Assembly (NCBI RefSeq): GCF_000276665.1
Contig: NW_004955470.1
Span: forward strand, 2,846,260 to 2,910,259
From: Chinchilla lanigera
Lineage: Eukaryota > Chordata > Mammalia > Rodentia > Chinchillidae
Length of the DNA stretch: 64,000 bases
Direction: 5' to 3'
The notes beneath the pieces were generated by a model that saw only the letters and a program-made list of their open reading frames with translations, ran no database searches and had not been told where the DNA came from. The position numbers and the translations under genes are program-made. The stretch's first letter is position 1, and each line of letters starts with the position of its first letter. Positions 1 through 11,379 of this stretch are shown in pieces.

Positions 1-461
1 ATTTCATGAAAGATAAACAGATGCGCTGAAGAAAGAATACATCATCTTAATGCTTTGGTTTGACACTTTGGGTATCTAACAGGCATTTATCCTAAAGAGC
101 TCCCTTCTAAAAACTTAATAGTTTCTGTGATTTACACATTTAATTCTTGTTTTAAAGACACACTGAAGTGAGAAACGGGCCAGGAGGCACTGTTTAGGAA
201 AATGGTCACATTAGAAACGTACAGATTATTTATAGAAGAAAAACTCAAGGGCTGAAAGAAAATCTGGTTGTCAACAGACAGTTGCTTTTTCTGTTTTTTT
301 TTTCTGTAGTTCATTTTGGTTTTTGTGTGGGAGGCTCATGTGAACTCAAAGGTGGTTTGCTAAATGTTTTTGAGATTAGAACATGTCCTTTAAAGCCCAA
401 ATTTAAATTGATGTTTACATGGCAAGCATGGTTAATTTTACAATGTGTGGTATGGGATTTT

Positions 462-492
<31 letters not shown>
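462..492. repeat. A-tract followed by (TA)n
   Basis: A run of about 17 A is followed directly by about seven TA units. This is a simple repeat and may be the decayed tail of an unrecognised retroposon; no element body is visible on either side. Confidence 0.85.
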
Positions 493-899
493 ATACTATC
501 CAGTGTTGCTATGATAAAAGTTCCTACACTTTAATTTTTATTCACAATATGGATGGTTTTGTTCTTAAACCTAAACCTAATTAAAAACTCACAGTATCTA
601 GGTGCTCACTACAAATTGGACTTTTTCTTCCCTTTACTTTGGTACTATTTTTATTTTTGTCCATCCGTGTGGATACAAATCTAACCTTATTTTGAAATAA
701 CTTAGGCTACAGAAGATGTAACTTCAGCTGAGAAAGCTGACAGATCTTTGGGTTTCATTATGCCAGATACAATTATTTTTTAATCATGTAGTGGGAAGCA
801 AAGGAGCAAAAGCACATTTAAAAACTGGGGAGGGCTTATTTTTCTCACCTTGTTAGCAGTGCTGAGCTGTCAGATACTGGTGTAGTAAACCCTACAGGC

Positions 900-1115
900 C
901 CTGATGTGTGGGCAGCAGTCTCCTGGGGTTTGAATCTTCCTCTGTCTCTTGTAGCTGTGTGACCTTCAGCAGCTTATTTAACCTCTCTGTGCTTCAGTTT
1001 CCTCAGTGGACTTTGTGAGGTTGCTGTAGAACAGTAAATTAAACACATTACAAGAACCACACTCTCAGTGTGGTTTTGGGCACAGAACAAATGCTCACAT
1101 AAAGATTGCTGTGAT
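900..1115 (+). repeat. MIR SINE (ancient tRNA-derived)
   Basis: The MIR core is readable: agctgtgtgacctt, then acctctctgtgcttcagttt and a 3' part resembling the consensus that ends near the cacagaacaaatgctca stretch. MIR is a mammal-wide SINE mobilised by L2 and long inactive. The copy is close to full length but diverged. A 9-bp inverted repeat (aaccacact / agtgtggtt, 3-bp loop) lies in its 3' part at 1055-1075. Confidence 0.85.
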
Positions 1116-1119
1116 CACC

Positions 1120-1715
1120 CCATTCTACCAAGGTACCAGGCCCAGAAGGTAAGGGACATCCCATTAGCCTGTGGGTCCAGTCCAGCAGCTCTGTTCTGTT
1201 CTCAACAGGCTCCCACAAGATGACCTCTTCAGGATTCTACCTGTAGCTTCTTCTCAGTGCAACAGAGTTCTTGGGTTATTTGGGGTCAGACTGCCTCACG
1301 AATGGTCACTACCTTCCAAGGCAAATGAGTCACAGTCTCTCGGGACAGCTGTCCCCGGGGCAGACTCCCAAGTGCTGGGATGGCCACAGGCTCTGCACTT
1401 CAGGAAATAGCATGTGGAGTCCTTGGGTCCAGCCGCCCCTGACCTCAAGGTCACCAATGTTGCCACGAGGGAGAAGGCGAGGCTTCTAGAAGGAAACCGC
1501 AGCTCCAGGATGACAGGCGCAGCCCGCTGGATGCCAGGCAGAGGCTCTTCCCTGGGAGCGCCCCGGTTACCCAGTTCCCAGAGGAGGACAGGCTACTACT
1601 CTCATAAAAGACAGGGCACTCTGTGATCTGAAACTTCTTCTTTCCCCGTATCTACCTGACTTGCACAAAATTAAACGCAGTTTGCCAAATGTGCACGCCC
1701 TGCCAGGTCTGAGGA
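1120..1715. other. Unassigned sequence
   Basis: Moderately GC-rich sequence with no recognised repeat. Short overlapping frames of 70-79 codons occur in different phases, with no domain and no splice context. I see nothing supportable here. Confidence 0.5.
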
Positions 1716-1870
1716 CTAGAGACTGCTGCACGCTTCCATTTCAAACATGGTTTTCCCTCACCTTCTGGGGACAAGCGGATACTGAGGCCAGAAGGCGCTT
1801 TCTTTCCATTTGTTCCTAAGAAGAATGGCTCAATTCTGAGGTCATTTTCACCTGGGGTGACATTAAGTGA
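1716..1870 (+). repeat. Unclassified repeat, copy A
   Basis: This segment aligns with 3530-3680 in the same orientation. Both contain ctagagactgct, atttcaaacatggttttccc, ggatactga, gccagaaggc and tttgttcctaa in the same order with small indels. The two copies are clearly diverged, so the relationship is old. I do not recognise the family. It could be a segmental duplication or two copies of an unnamed interspersed repeat. Confidence 0.7.
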
Positions 1871-1941
1871 AGGGGCACTTCAACTCCCGTCCTGTTCCTC
1901 CTCCGTCTTCCGGAGGAGGAGCAGCTCTTTTTGAAGAAAAG

Positions 1942-1985
1942 CTTCATTCTTCATTCTTCATTCTTCATTCTTCATTCTTCATTCC
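1942..1985. repeat. (ATTCTTC)n heptamer microsatellite
   Basis: Five exact heptamer units at 1946-1980 plus partial units. The array is flanked by near-identical direct repeats: ttccgga then ggagcagctctt at 1908-1928, and ttccgga then agagcagctctt at 1982-2000. The array therefore sits between two copies of the same short sequence. Confidence 0.9.
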
Positions 1986-2000
1986 GGAAGAGCAGCTCTT

Positions 2001-3529
2001 AGTGTGGCACAAAGCACCTATGTTTCTGCTGAAGGTGGGCTCCGTGTCACCAGGCACCTCTGCTCGGTCTCCACGGCCACAGCTCTCCCAAAGCACCCCG
2101 GCAGGGTAGTCAGACGCCCAGTTCTTGCCTGTTCTCCTCCTCCCACATGTGGTCCCCTGCTGGATTTCCCAGACTTCAGAGGTGAAAGGCCCAGAGGCCC
2201 GGACTCCCTGGCTCCTGAAGAATGTGCAAACGTTTGCCCAGCCACCCCTGGCCACCGGGCACCAGATGAAACGGTGACCTTCAAGTCCCAGAGGCACCTT
2301 CTGACCACAGGAACTGTTCTCAGGCACAGGATTCCGCCCTGTGTCTGGAACAGATGCAACAAAGGTGGACTTTCCCTTTCTTCCCCAGTGCTAGGTCTGC
2401 TGGGATCTGGCAGTGAATTTATCTGCCCATTCTTGGCTCCCCAGATGCCCTGGCTGGCTTCCATGCCCACATGTTTAATGGAGCCCAGCCAAAGAGAGAG
2501 GTCAGTGGCCAAGGCAGAATACTGGGGCTCACCCACTTCCTCAGACGCAAGGAACCATTCTAAAGCTTGTCCCACCAGCAGAGGGGTGCCAGCGGGAAGG
2601 GAAGCACTCTTGTCACAGCCGATGCAGTCCCTCTGGATCCCCCCTCTGACTATACCTCCATTTGCCTCCATGGGTAACTGCACAATGCAGCAGAAACCTG
2701 TTTTTAAAGCATGAGACATGCTCACTTGCAACCTTTGTTTCCACCCCACATTAGTTTGTCTTTCAGCTGAGAGGACCCGGGGTCAGGGGTGACTTGAATA
2801 ATTGAGTATAAGGGGATAACAAGTACCCAGATTCACACAGGACTTCTGGTTAAAGTTGAGGCACTTAGTGTTTCTGAGCTTGCATAATGTAATGCAAATT
2901 CAAGCAAGTGGTGAGTATATTTCCATAACTTCGTAGAAGACAAATGCCAAAGCTAAAACAAGGTGAATGTAGTTTGTGTAAAGGATAACCCCATTAATGA
3001 ATGGGAGGAAAATGCTAATCCCATAAAGAATATTGGAACAGGCACTAATGGATAATATATAGGAGTAAAGTTTTAATAATGCATGTGACCATGCTTTTAT
3101 TAAAAGAGAAAGTCTTACTTGAAAACACATATATCCTTGAGAGGAGCCCGAAATTAATCCTCAACAGGCTGAACTCCACACCATTATATATTCTAATTAT
3201 AATTACAACCTGCTCCCAACATGAGTATTCTAAATTATTAGGCATTTTATTAAGACCCAGAAAAGAGATTTCCTGACGCACAGTGAGACTACTCCCCAGC
3301 TTTGAGAGAAAGCAAGAAACTATTCTGCCCTGAGCTGGAGAAGGGTGGGTGCCATTTATTGAGTAAAAAGTGCTTACTTTCTTCTTTCTTTCCTTAGGTA
3401 TCTGTACACCCTGAGGGGCTCAGACACCACCAGGCTTCAGAGCTGCTATTTCTAGGGCAAGATAAAAATGCGTATCACAGAAAAATAACAATTTATCATT
3501 GTAACGGTTCCATCCCACTAGAGAAGCCA
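2001..3529. other. Unassigned sequence with overlapping spurious frames
   Basis: Two long frames of 236 and 243 codons run on opposite strands over almost the same bases (2004-2749). This is typical of GC-rich DNA with few stops rather than of a gene. Neither translation shows a recognisable domain. From about 2880 the sequence becomes AT-rich and no repeat family is identified. Confidence 0.45.
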
Positions 3530-3680
3530 CTAGAGACTGCTTAACATTTCTATTTCAAACATGGTTTTCCCTAGTCTTCAGGTGACAAAAGGATACTGAT
3601 GCCAGAAGGCCTTTTCTATTTGTTCCTAATAAAAATGGCTCCGTTCTGAGTTCATTTTCGTCTGGAGCGATGCTAAGGTC
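3530..3680 (+). repeat. Unclassified repeat, copy B
   Basis: Second copy of the 1716-1870 repeat, about 1.8 kb away and in direct orientation. Shared blocks are ctagagactgct, atttcaaacatggttttccc, ggatactga, gccagaaggc, tttgttcctaa and gttctga. Similarity fades near 3680. Confidence 0.7.
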
Positions 3681-3689
3681 TTCTGAGTG

Positions 3690-4970
3690 CTCCGCCTCCC
3701 AGTCTCCCAAGACCACATCTGGGCCCAGTCACTGAGGACAGATGGGCTCTGCAGCGCCTTCCCGCATCCCTGGAGACCTCTACCCGAGGCAGCAGGCTCT
3801 CTGAGTGCGAGGTGACTAGACTCTTCTGCAGCTGGATCATGCTCACTCTCGTATCCTCAGAACACATTATGTATCTGCTCAAACCTCCTCATTATAGATG
3901 GAAATATTCCCAGGCTGTCTAAATGCTGTTGTTGGACTTATTCTTCTTCTGCCTTTATCCCTCTAAATTCTCTTCTTCTGATTTTGAACCAAGGCTAATT
4001 TCCAATCACTTTGCTAGTGTGGTTATGCACGAATAAGAGGCTCAGAATCAACCTGGGTTTCTTTTGTGTGGTGGTGGCATCAAGTATATTTTCTCCTGGG
4101 GTTAAGATCTCATACATCAAGATTTCATCTACTTAATCTTTCTCTCTTTCATCCTTCTTAAGGAGTAAGTCTGACATGCTGTACCTTGGTTATGGGAACT
4201 AAGGAAAGTGAATGTGGCCACATATTCTAGGGGCCAGTTACAGAAGCTGCGTGTGTGCAAAGGCAGCACCAGGGTGGCGTTCCTGTGGGGTTCTTGCTTT
4301 TGTCCTCACGAGGAGCCTGGACTCTTAGCACATCCCCATTCCAGCCCTACTGTCCGGCCCTGTGTCATAAGACTCATCTTAGGGTCCAAGAGCCCAGAGC
4401 TGGTCCATAGACGTACAGAAGAAGACAGGCTGGTCCCAGCCCCAGCCCCTCCAACCCAGCTCTCCTGGGAATCCTTTGGGCGAGCACTGGGCCTTCTGCA
4501 GCCAGTGTAAGAGGTGCTTTACACATGACAGTTAATAATGCGGCACTTGCCTCTTATGGAGCGTCCTGGCTGGGGAGCGGATGGGGAGGTTGGGGTCCCC
4601 AGAGGCACTCCTGGGTGGCTGGCCAAAATACCTGCACAGACGCTTGGTGGGACCCATCGAGGATCTCTACTCCACAGGATGGTGTTCAGGATGCACTTGG
4701 AGGCAGGCCTTTCAGGTGTGGTGGTGACCAAGCCTAGCCCCGCTCTCCTCAGCCAGCAGCGGCCCATTCCGATGGAAAACCCCGCACAGAACAAGCTCAG
4801 TGAGCCCCTGGCCTTTCTCTTTCAATAATCTCCTGTGTGGAAACGGCATGGTGGCAAACAAAGCAGTGATTCCTGAGATGAAATAACAACTTCAACGGCA
4901 ATTTGTTGTGGATCTTACTTACTGTTTAATGTGTCATTTTATTTGGGTCTTTTGATTTCAAAATGAATAT
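3690..4970. other. Unassigned sequence
   Basis: No recognised repeat or gene. Short frames of 70-100 codons near 4208-4828 occur on both strands in overlapping phases and have no domain. Confidence 0.45.
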
Positions 4971-4974
4971 TCGA

Positions 4975-5176
4975 ATTTCTCAATGTCAGTGTTACTGTTG
5001 TATCAGGCTGGATAATTCTTAGTTGTGGGGCGCTTGCCTGTGCCCTGTGGGATATTTGGCAGAGTCCCTGGCATCTTCCCACTACCCACTGATTACACTG
5101 CCTGCCTCAGACAGCTGAAAATGTCCCCAAGCATTGCCAAATGCCCTCTGGAAGGCTAAAGTGCTGAGAACCACTG
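4975..5176 (-). mobile_element. MER5A-type hAT (Charlie) DNA transposon relic
   Basis: The sequence reads as the reverse complement of the MER5A consensus over its whole length. Landmarks are ggataattcttagttgtggg, a central ccctggcatcttcccacta, attgccaaatgccctctgg, and the terminal inverted repeat side gagaaccactg at 5166-5176. MER5A is a short non-autonomous hAT element common to placental mammals. The left end has drifted, so an 8-bp target duplication cannot be read with certainty. Confidence 0.85.
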
Positions 5177-6065
5177 ATTAAAACGGCTGACCCAGTTTCT
5201 TGCTAACTCCAGGACTAAGTTTAAGTAGTAGATCTGGCACGTAGGGCTCTTCAAAGGGGGTGGTCTTTCTGAAGCACCCCTACCTTTCCTATGCACCCTC
5301 CCATTTACTTCCTTAGGAACGAAGTCACTGTTGGGCAGCGGGTTACTTTAGGGAGGCCGGTGTTCTGTCAGCAGCTTCTGTCTGGTGCCATTTGCAATTG
5401 TCATGCTGTGTCAAGTGAGTAGCTCCTGATGCCTTTAGTGTTGGGCTTTGTGGGTGTCGTTAGGTCAGTGTTCCTAAGCTGAGACCTGATTTATCACAAC
5501 CTTCAAGTCTCTGAAATTATCTCTACAGTCACTCTCCCAGGGGACCTGCAGAGCCCTGAGCCACCCAAAGACAAATATTTAGCAAAAGCCAACTGACCTG
5601 TGTGAGTGCGGGCCAGGGACAGGAAGTGATGCGGTGCAGACACGAGTTCTGGGCTTGGAAGAAGTCCTCCTTCTTGGTGACCACCTGTCAAACCAATGGA
5701 AGGAAAATAATCGCTGGTGATCTTCTGAGAGAACTGGACTCAGTAGTCAGGCCACACACCCTAAATTTCCCATACAGCAGTCAGCACGGGCATGGCGCAG
5801 ACTTTGGTTGGACTCTGTGACACAGAGAAATGACTCGTTTGAGTACATGTCAGAAACCAGGTACAGTGAGTCCAGTTTCCACGTTTAGGTTCATTTCTCA
5901 CACCTGAAACATGGCAACTACCCAACGTCAACCTTTGAGAAGTAGCAACAGATGTTTCAGATACAATGTGGAGACACAGATACACATACAGTGACCGTTA
6001 CTGTAGGATCTTTCACTGCATAAAGAATTCCAAGATGAGAACTATTTAGATCTAATACTAAAGAA
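5177..6065. other. Unassigned sequence
   Basis: No element or gene recognised. Short frames on both strands overlap and carry no domain. Confidence 0.4.
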
Positions 6066-6067
6066 AC

Positions 6068-6160
6068 AATCTACTGCCTCTTCTCTCCTTCTTCCCTTCC
6101 TTCCTTCCTTCCTCTCTCCCTCTTTCTTTCTTTCTTTCTTTTTCTTTCTTCTTTCCTTCC
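6068..6160. repeat. Pyrimidine-rich CTTCC/CTTT tract
   Basis: About 90 bases almost entirely C and T, moving from (ttcc)n to (tttc)n units. The 75-codon minus-strand frame covering it (6071-6298) gives a Lys/Arg/Glu-rich tail that is only the repeat translated. Confidence 0.9.
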
Positions 6161-6169
6161 ATCCATTGT

Positions 6170-7790
6170 AATCAGATGGTTCCATTTGTCTTCCCATTGC
6201 TTTTTTGAACCCCTGTTATATCTCAAGAACTGGCATTTGGTAATATCATGCTTGCATCTGATATAGGTGAGATGGGAACAATCATAGAAACAATCCATAG
6301 TACGTTTGTGTTATTTATTCTCTTCCAAAGGATCCCTTTTGCAAGTCTCCTCTGTATAAGACCATCCTTCACTCACTCCAATGAAAGGAATCTTTTATTC
6401 TTGTTTTTCAGTTGTCAGAAAGTGAGGAAATAAAACTGCAATGAAATTAGAATGGCGAAAATACACAAAGAAGGGAAAGATGCCTCATCATGAATCAGGG
6501 AGTCACAGTCATTTAGGTGGAGTAAAAGCAGATTCTTATCTGCCCGGGGAAAGAAGTTACACTTGGTACTTCTGACTTTTCTTTGTTCCAGCTTGCCTTT
6601 CTTTGTTTCAAAAACCTAATGGTTTGATATTTAAACTTTCAGTCTTTTTTGTGTTCAAGGAAAGAACAGTCAAATAGAAAGTCGGGCTCGAGGTCTCTAC
6701 TTCTCATTTGTTTTTAACTCACTCTGATGAATCCTCTCAGTTGGAAAGTAGCCTGCTTCCCTGTAGCTCTGCAGTTTCTGCAGGGCCTGGCAGGTCTTGC
6801 TGTGTATAATGCCTCCTGTAATAGAGGGCTTTGTCCTCCAGTGGAAAAACAGCGCTGCAGAAAGCCTCTGCGCATGCATAATTCAGCAGGATCACCTGGG
6901 GCGGGCAGGCACGGTGTGGAGGACGGTGTCACGTGTGCTTCAGGTTCCCCACCTAATGGGGAATCTCATGGCAGGAGAGGACGAGGACAACATCTGCCTC
7001 ACTCGTGGGTCAATTTCTCTCTTCACTGGTGTCACAATTACCGCTGAGGGAGGTGTGGCAGAGACAAGCACACCCAGGGAGAAGCCTGCAGAATACCTGT
7101 GGCGGGAAGGAGGACCAGAGCCAGGTAAACGTCCCTGGAAGTTCTGAAAGGGGGTCCTGAAACTCTGCCCACCACACTGAAGAGGATAAGGCCAGAAAGC
7201 CCTGGAGACAAGCTCTGCTAAGCATGCAGGGACTGTTCTTCACTACTGCACAGGAGGCAGGAGCTGACTGGTACAGATGGGTCCCAGTAGACCTGAGGTC
7301 ACTTTCTTATTAAAAAAAGAAATAATCTTAGAGTCAGTTCTTCACTGGCCCAGTCAAGAGAAAACCAGGGACAGACAACTGGCTGGAGAAGGGACCCCAC
7401 AAGGAGAAACACTGCAGGGGGCTCTTTGCAAACCCTGCTATGCTGGCACCTCTCAAAAAGTGCAAGGGCAAAAGAAAAGGCATGTTCACGTTAAGGAGGG
7501 ACCGTCTTTGAAGGCCTGCCAGCTGGCTTCTGAGCGCTTTTCCTGATATATCACCATCCTGATGCTGTTGCAGGACACTAAGGCAGGCTCAGTGAAACCT
7601 CATCTCTGCCAGTGAGAGACCCCTTGTGCACCTCCATACCCACCTCAGGCAGGTAACGGGGAGCTCCAAGGTCCCACAGTGTATCCACAGAAACGTAAGT
7701 GCACTAGGCCAGGTGCATAGCAAAGCAATTGATGGAGAAGCTTCTTTGTCTTTGAAACAGAAGGAGATGGCGGAAAAAAATAGTCCGAGG
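6170..7790. other. Unassigned sequence
   Basis: No recognised repeat. Overlapping frames at 6727-7147 of up to 116 codons lie in different phases with no domain. The stretch 6880-6990 is somewhat richer in CG pairs but too short to call a CpG island. Confidence 0.4.
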
Positions 7791-7794
7791 CTAG

Positions 7795-8030
7795 CTTGCA
7801 CCATTTTGCAGGCTGACTGTAAAACTTGTATGGGAATATTGGGGACTCTGAATAATCCAAACAATTTTGAGTGGAAAAAGTTGGAGGATGTGCATAAGCT
7901 GATTTCAAGACTTTTCTAAAGCAGACCCAAGTGGGCTGACCCAGAAGTAGTGCGGTGGTATCATTCTGTTCCACTGTCAAGTAGCCCTGATAAACAGATC
8001 AGAAAGTCGAATTCTGGCTTGGACTCCAAG
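7795..8030 (+). mobile_element. Ancient L1 fragment (ORF2 3' part)
   Basis: Reads as old L1 sense sequence around ggctgactgtaaaacttgta and ggggactctgaataatccaa. The same L1 segment recurs at about 9175-9310 in the same orientation (agctgattgtaaaacttata). It encodes no intact frame. The nearest L1 sequence downstream begins about 700 bp later, so this is either a separate insertion or a duplicated piece. Confidence 0.65.
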
Positions 8031-8284
8031 CATAGAGACAAAGTTAACTTTAAGAATGTCACTTTCCATAACTGTATCCCTGTAACTGCCTGTGCAAGTA
8101 CAAGATTTCACATGTATTCATTGTGCAAATAATACTGTAAAGAATGGAAACGCACTCTCCCACCTTAAAACAAGTTCATGTGAGGTTTCAGGAAAGAGGA
8201 CTTTTAAAATGACATAGTCCTTTACTCCAGATCATAAATCTGCTGCTGAAAACCTGTGTGTAAAGTAGTCTTTTGCAAACTAAG

Positions 8285-8505
8285 TCTTAACATGCACTAG
8301 GCACTGCATTAAGTGTTTCATTGTATTGGCTTATTTGGTGGTCAGAAGCCCTGGAGGTAGACATTGTTAATTTCCAATTTGCAGGTAGAAAATTGTGGCA
8401 CAGAATGGTCGAATAACTTGCACAAGGTTGCATTGCTGAGTTGGGCCTGGTCACCTGTACCTCTGAGCCCAGGTATCTAACCATAGGCTACACTGCCTCC
8501 CAATG
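8285..8505 (-). repeat. MIR SINE
   Basis: Reverse-complement MIR: catgcactaggcactgcatt, then a block equivalent to the ccattttacagatgaggaaa core (here ccaatttgcaggtagaaaat), then aataacttgcacaaggt and gagcccaggtatctaacca. Diverged and nearly full length. Confidence 0.75.
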
Positions 8506-8724
8506 GACTGAGGGTGAGTGGTTCCCTGGTTCCTTGGCAAAACTGCCCTCCAACACACATTGTTTGTGAAGGTGCATTAGCACAGAAGGTCACACTTAAT
8601 GTAAACTATATCCCACCCTTAAAGTGTCTAAATAAAAGCAGTGTTTATTTCCTAACAAATCATCACACAGCTCAGACACAGAGCTAAATTCATGTAGAGC
8701 CATCTTCCTCATGAAGGGTGTCTG

Positions 8725-10605
8725 TTATTCTCATTTTTCTCAACACTGTGTTGGAGGTTCTAGCCACAGAAATAGGGCAAGAAAAATAAATTAAAGGAAT
8801 AAGCAAAACTGTTTGCATTCAAAAATAATTGTCTTTCAGAGAAATTTTTAGGAATATATAATAAAGCTACAAGGCCTAACAAGCAAATTAAGCAGTTATA
8901 AGATTGATATTTAAAATCAGTTATATTTCTGTATAACAGCAATGAATAGCTAGGAACATGAAATAAAAATGCCATTACCATAGCATGAAAAAAGTGAAAT
9001 AGTTATGGTGCGTTTCATACTCTCTACACATGTGAATAAAAAATATTACAATGAAATTTAAAAGGAGATACGTGTGTAGGCCAGAAAACATTATACAATG
9101 TAACTTCTTACATTGATCAGCACTATATGCAATGCAAAAGCTAATCAAAATAATGGTGGACTGCCCTTTTTGGAGGAAATTTACAAGCTGATTGTAAAAC
9201 TTATATGGAAATACAGAGGACTCTGAATAGTTGAAACAATTTTGAGAGAAGAAAGTTAGAGCATTTGTGTACCTTGAGTTCAAGACTTTCCTAGAGCTAT
9301 GGAAACCATGATGGCATGGTATTAGGATGAGGACAGAAATACAGATGAGGGGAACAAGTCAGAAGACCCAGAACTAAAGCCATACATGTATGGTCAGTTA
9401 ATTTTATACAAAGGCACCATGGTCACTAGAGAAATAGTCTTCTCAACAAATGTCACTAGAACAACTGAGTAGCCACGAGCAAAAACAAATAAGTAAACCT
9501 CAACCTTTATTTCATACCATATACAAAAGCAATACAAAGTGATCCATAGGCCCAAATGTAAGAGCTAAACACATAACGCTTCTAGAAGAAGCTATAGAGG
9601 AAAATCTTAGTCACCCTGGGTTGAGCCAAAGTTTTTTGAGCTAAGACATAAAAAGTTTGAATTTCATCAAAATTATAGCTATCCTCTTCAAATGCACTAT
9701 TAAGAAAAGGCAAATAATGGTCTAGAAGAAAGTACTTACAGATCACATATATAATAAAAAACTTCTATATAGAATTTATAAAAGCTCAGTGTCAAGAAAA
9801 TAAAGTCCAGCTAAACAAATGGGCAAAAAATTTGAACAGATATTTCACCAAAAAAGATAAATGAATGGAAAATAAACACATGAAAAGGATTTGAGAAATG
9901 CAAATTAAGACCACAGTGAGATAGCACTTTACACCCACTAACATGGCTAAGGTGAGCAAGACTGATGCTACTGAGTATTAGAGAGGATGTGGAGCAGCTA
10001 GAAATCAGTTGTGGTGGGGATGCAAAATGTTGCAGCTGCTGCTTTGGAAACGATTTGATAGTTTCTTATAAATAGAAGCACAGGTCTACCTTAGAGCCCA
10101 GCCATTACACTCACAGGTATTTACGCAAGATAAATAAAAACACATGTTCACACAGAGACTTGAAGGAAAATGTTCATAGAAATTAAATTAATAATAACCA
10201 AACAGGAATCAATCCATGTATCCAGCAATGGGTTAATAGGTAAGCAAGTCACATACCTCCACACCAAGGAGTGCTACTCCACAATGAAAAAGGGGTGAAC
10301 TGCTGATACACAAACACCACTTGGAGGGATCTCAGAATCACCTTCAGTGACAGAAGCCAAATACAAGAGACTATATGCTATGTTATTCTATTTATATTCA
10401 ATTACACAAAAGCCAAATCTATAGCAAAAAATATATCAATCTTTTCAGGAGCTAGGTTCAGGGGAAAGGATGGACCACAAAGTGGAATCTTTGGGGGTGA
10501 TGGAAATGTGGGGGAACTAGAATGTGGTGGGAGTCATAGCACCATAAACATCTGTCAAAACTCACAACCTACTCACTTGAAATTGGTAAATTTTAATATA
10601 TGCAA
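8725..10605 (+). mobile_element. Ancient L1 (L1M-type), ORF2 reverse-transcriptase part to 3' UTR
   Basis: Sense-strand old L1. It begins in the reverse-transcriptase coding part (the tggaggttctagccacagaa block) and passes through gaaaaggatttgagaaatgc and gagatagcactttacaccca. It ends in a 3' UTR-like part with the ggggtgatggaaatgtggg block. Many stops and frameshifts leave no usable ORF. The 5' half is missing, as is usual for L1. Confidence 0.8.
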
Positions 10606-10751
10606 ATGTGAGTATGCCTACTGTTAGAATTGGACACGTAACCTCCATGACCAATGACAGCAAGCAGCTGTGTATTGGGTTTTGCTTCTGCAAAAGCTGT
10701 TTGTTCTCCCGACTTAAAAAAAAAACAAAACATCAGCCCAACTGGAATATC

Positions 10752-10853
10752 AGTTTTTTCTGTGTCTCTCTTTTCTCTTGGTACTGGAAATCAAACTCAG
10801 GACCTTGCACTTGCCAGGCAACCGCTTATGCAGCTGAGCTATATCCCCAGCCC
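10752..10853 (-). repeat. ID-type SINE, antisense
   Basis: The tRNA-like body occupies 10781-10853. Read on the minus strand it starts ggctggggatatagctcag (A-box region) and runs to the B-box-like cctgagtttgattt. A T-rich stretch upstream on the plus strand is its A-tail. ID elements are short Pol III transcripts copied by L1. One of five copies in the window. Confidence 0.85.
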
Positions 10854-10937
10854 TCTCTGTGCTTCTTACCCCACCTACCTGCTTGGAACTCAGCCGTCTC
10901 CTGACTGTGAGCAGGCAGAGGCTACACTGCGGGGGTG

Positions 10938-11375
10938 TATTGGTTTCCCACACCTGCTGTAACAAATAACCACAATCTTGGTGGCTTGAAACAACAGGAA
11001 TGTGTTCTCTCACAGCTCCAGAGGCTGAAAGTTGGAAATCAAGGTGTCGGGGGTTGTGCTCCTTCCAAGGGCTCCTCCTTGTCTTGTCCAGTTTCCGGTG
11101 GCTGCCGGCAATCTCGGGCACACATCGGCTTGTAGCTGTACCACTCATTTCTGCCTCTCTTGGTGCAAGGCTTCTCCCTGGGTTTCTCTCTGTGTCCCTT
11201 GTCTCCTTATGAGGACAGCAGTCTTACTGGAGTACAGCTCATTCTACTCCACTGTGACCTCTTCTTAGCTTGATCACATGTGCAAAGCCCTTTTTCCAAA
11301 CAAATGCATGTTCATAGGTCCTGGGGGTGTAAGACTTCAACATATCTTTTTGAGGAACATAATTTAATTCACAAG
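10938..11375 (-). mobile_element. MLT1-type MaLR solo LTR, antisense
   Basis: Matches the reverse complement of the MLT1D-like LTR: tgtattggtttcccacacct, tggcttgaaacaacaggaa, ctccagaggctgaaagt, atcaaggtgtcggggg, tccttatgaggacagcagt, and the end block taagacttcaacatat. MaLR LTRs belong to the ERVL lineage and are non-coding relics here. The frames of 66-132 codons in this region are accidental. Confidence 0.8.
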
Positions 11376-11379
11376 GTGT

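Noticed and set aside
2004..2749. 236- and 243-codon frames on opposite strands
   Set aside because: They cover the same bases on both strands, which points to few stop codons by composition. Neither product is recognisable.
6880..6990. CpG island or promoter
   Set aside because: Too short and CG density only slightly raised; no transcript start features.
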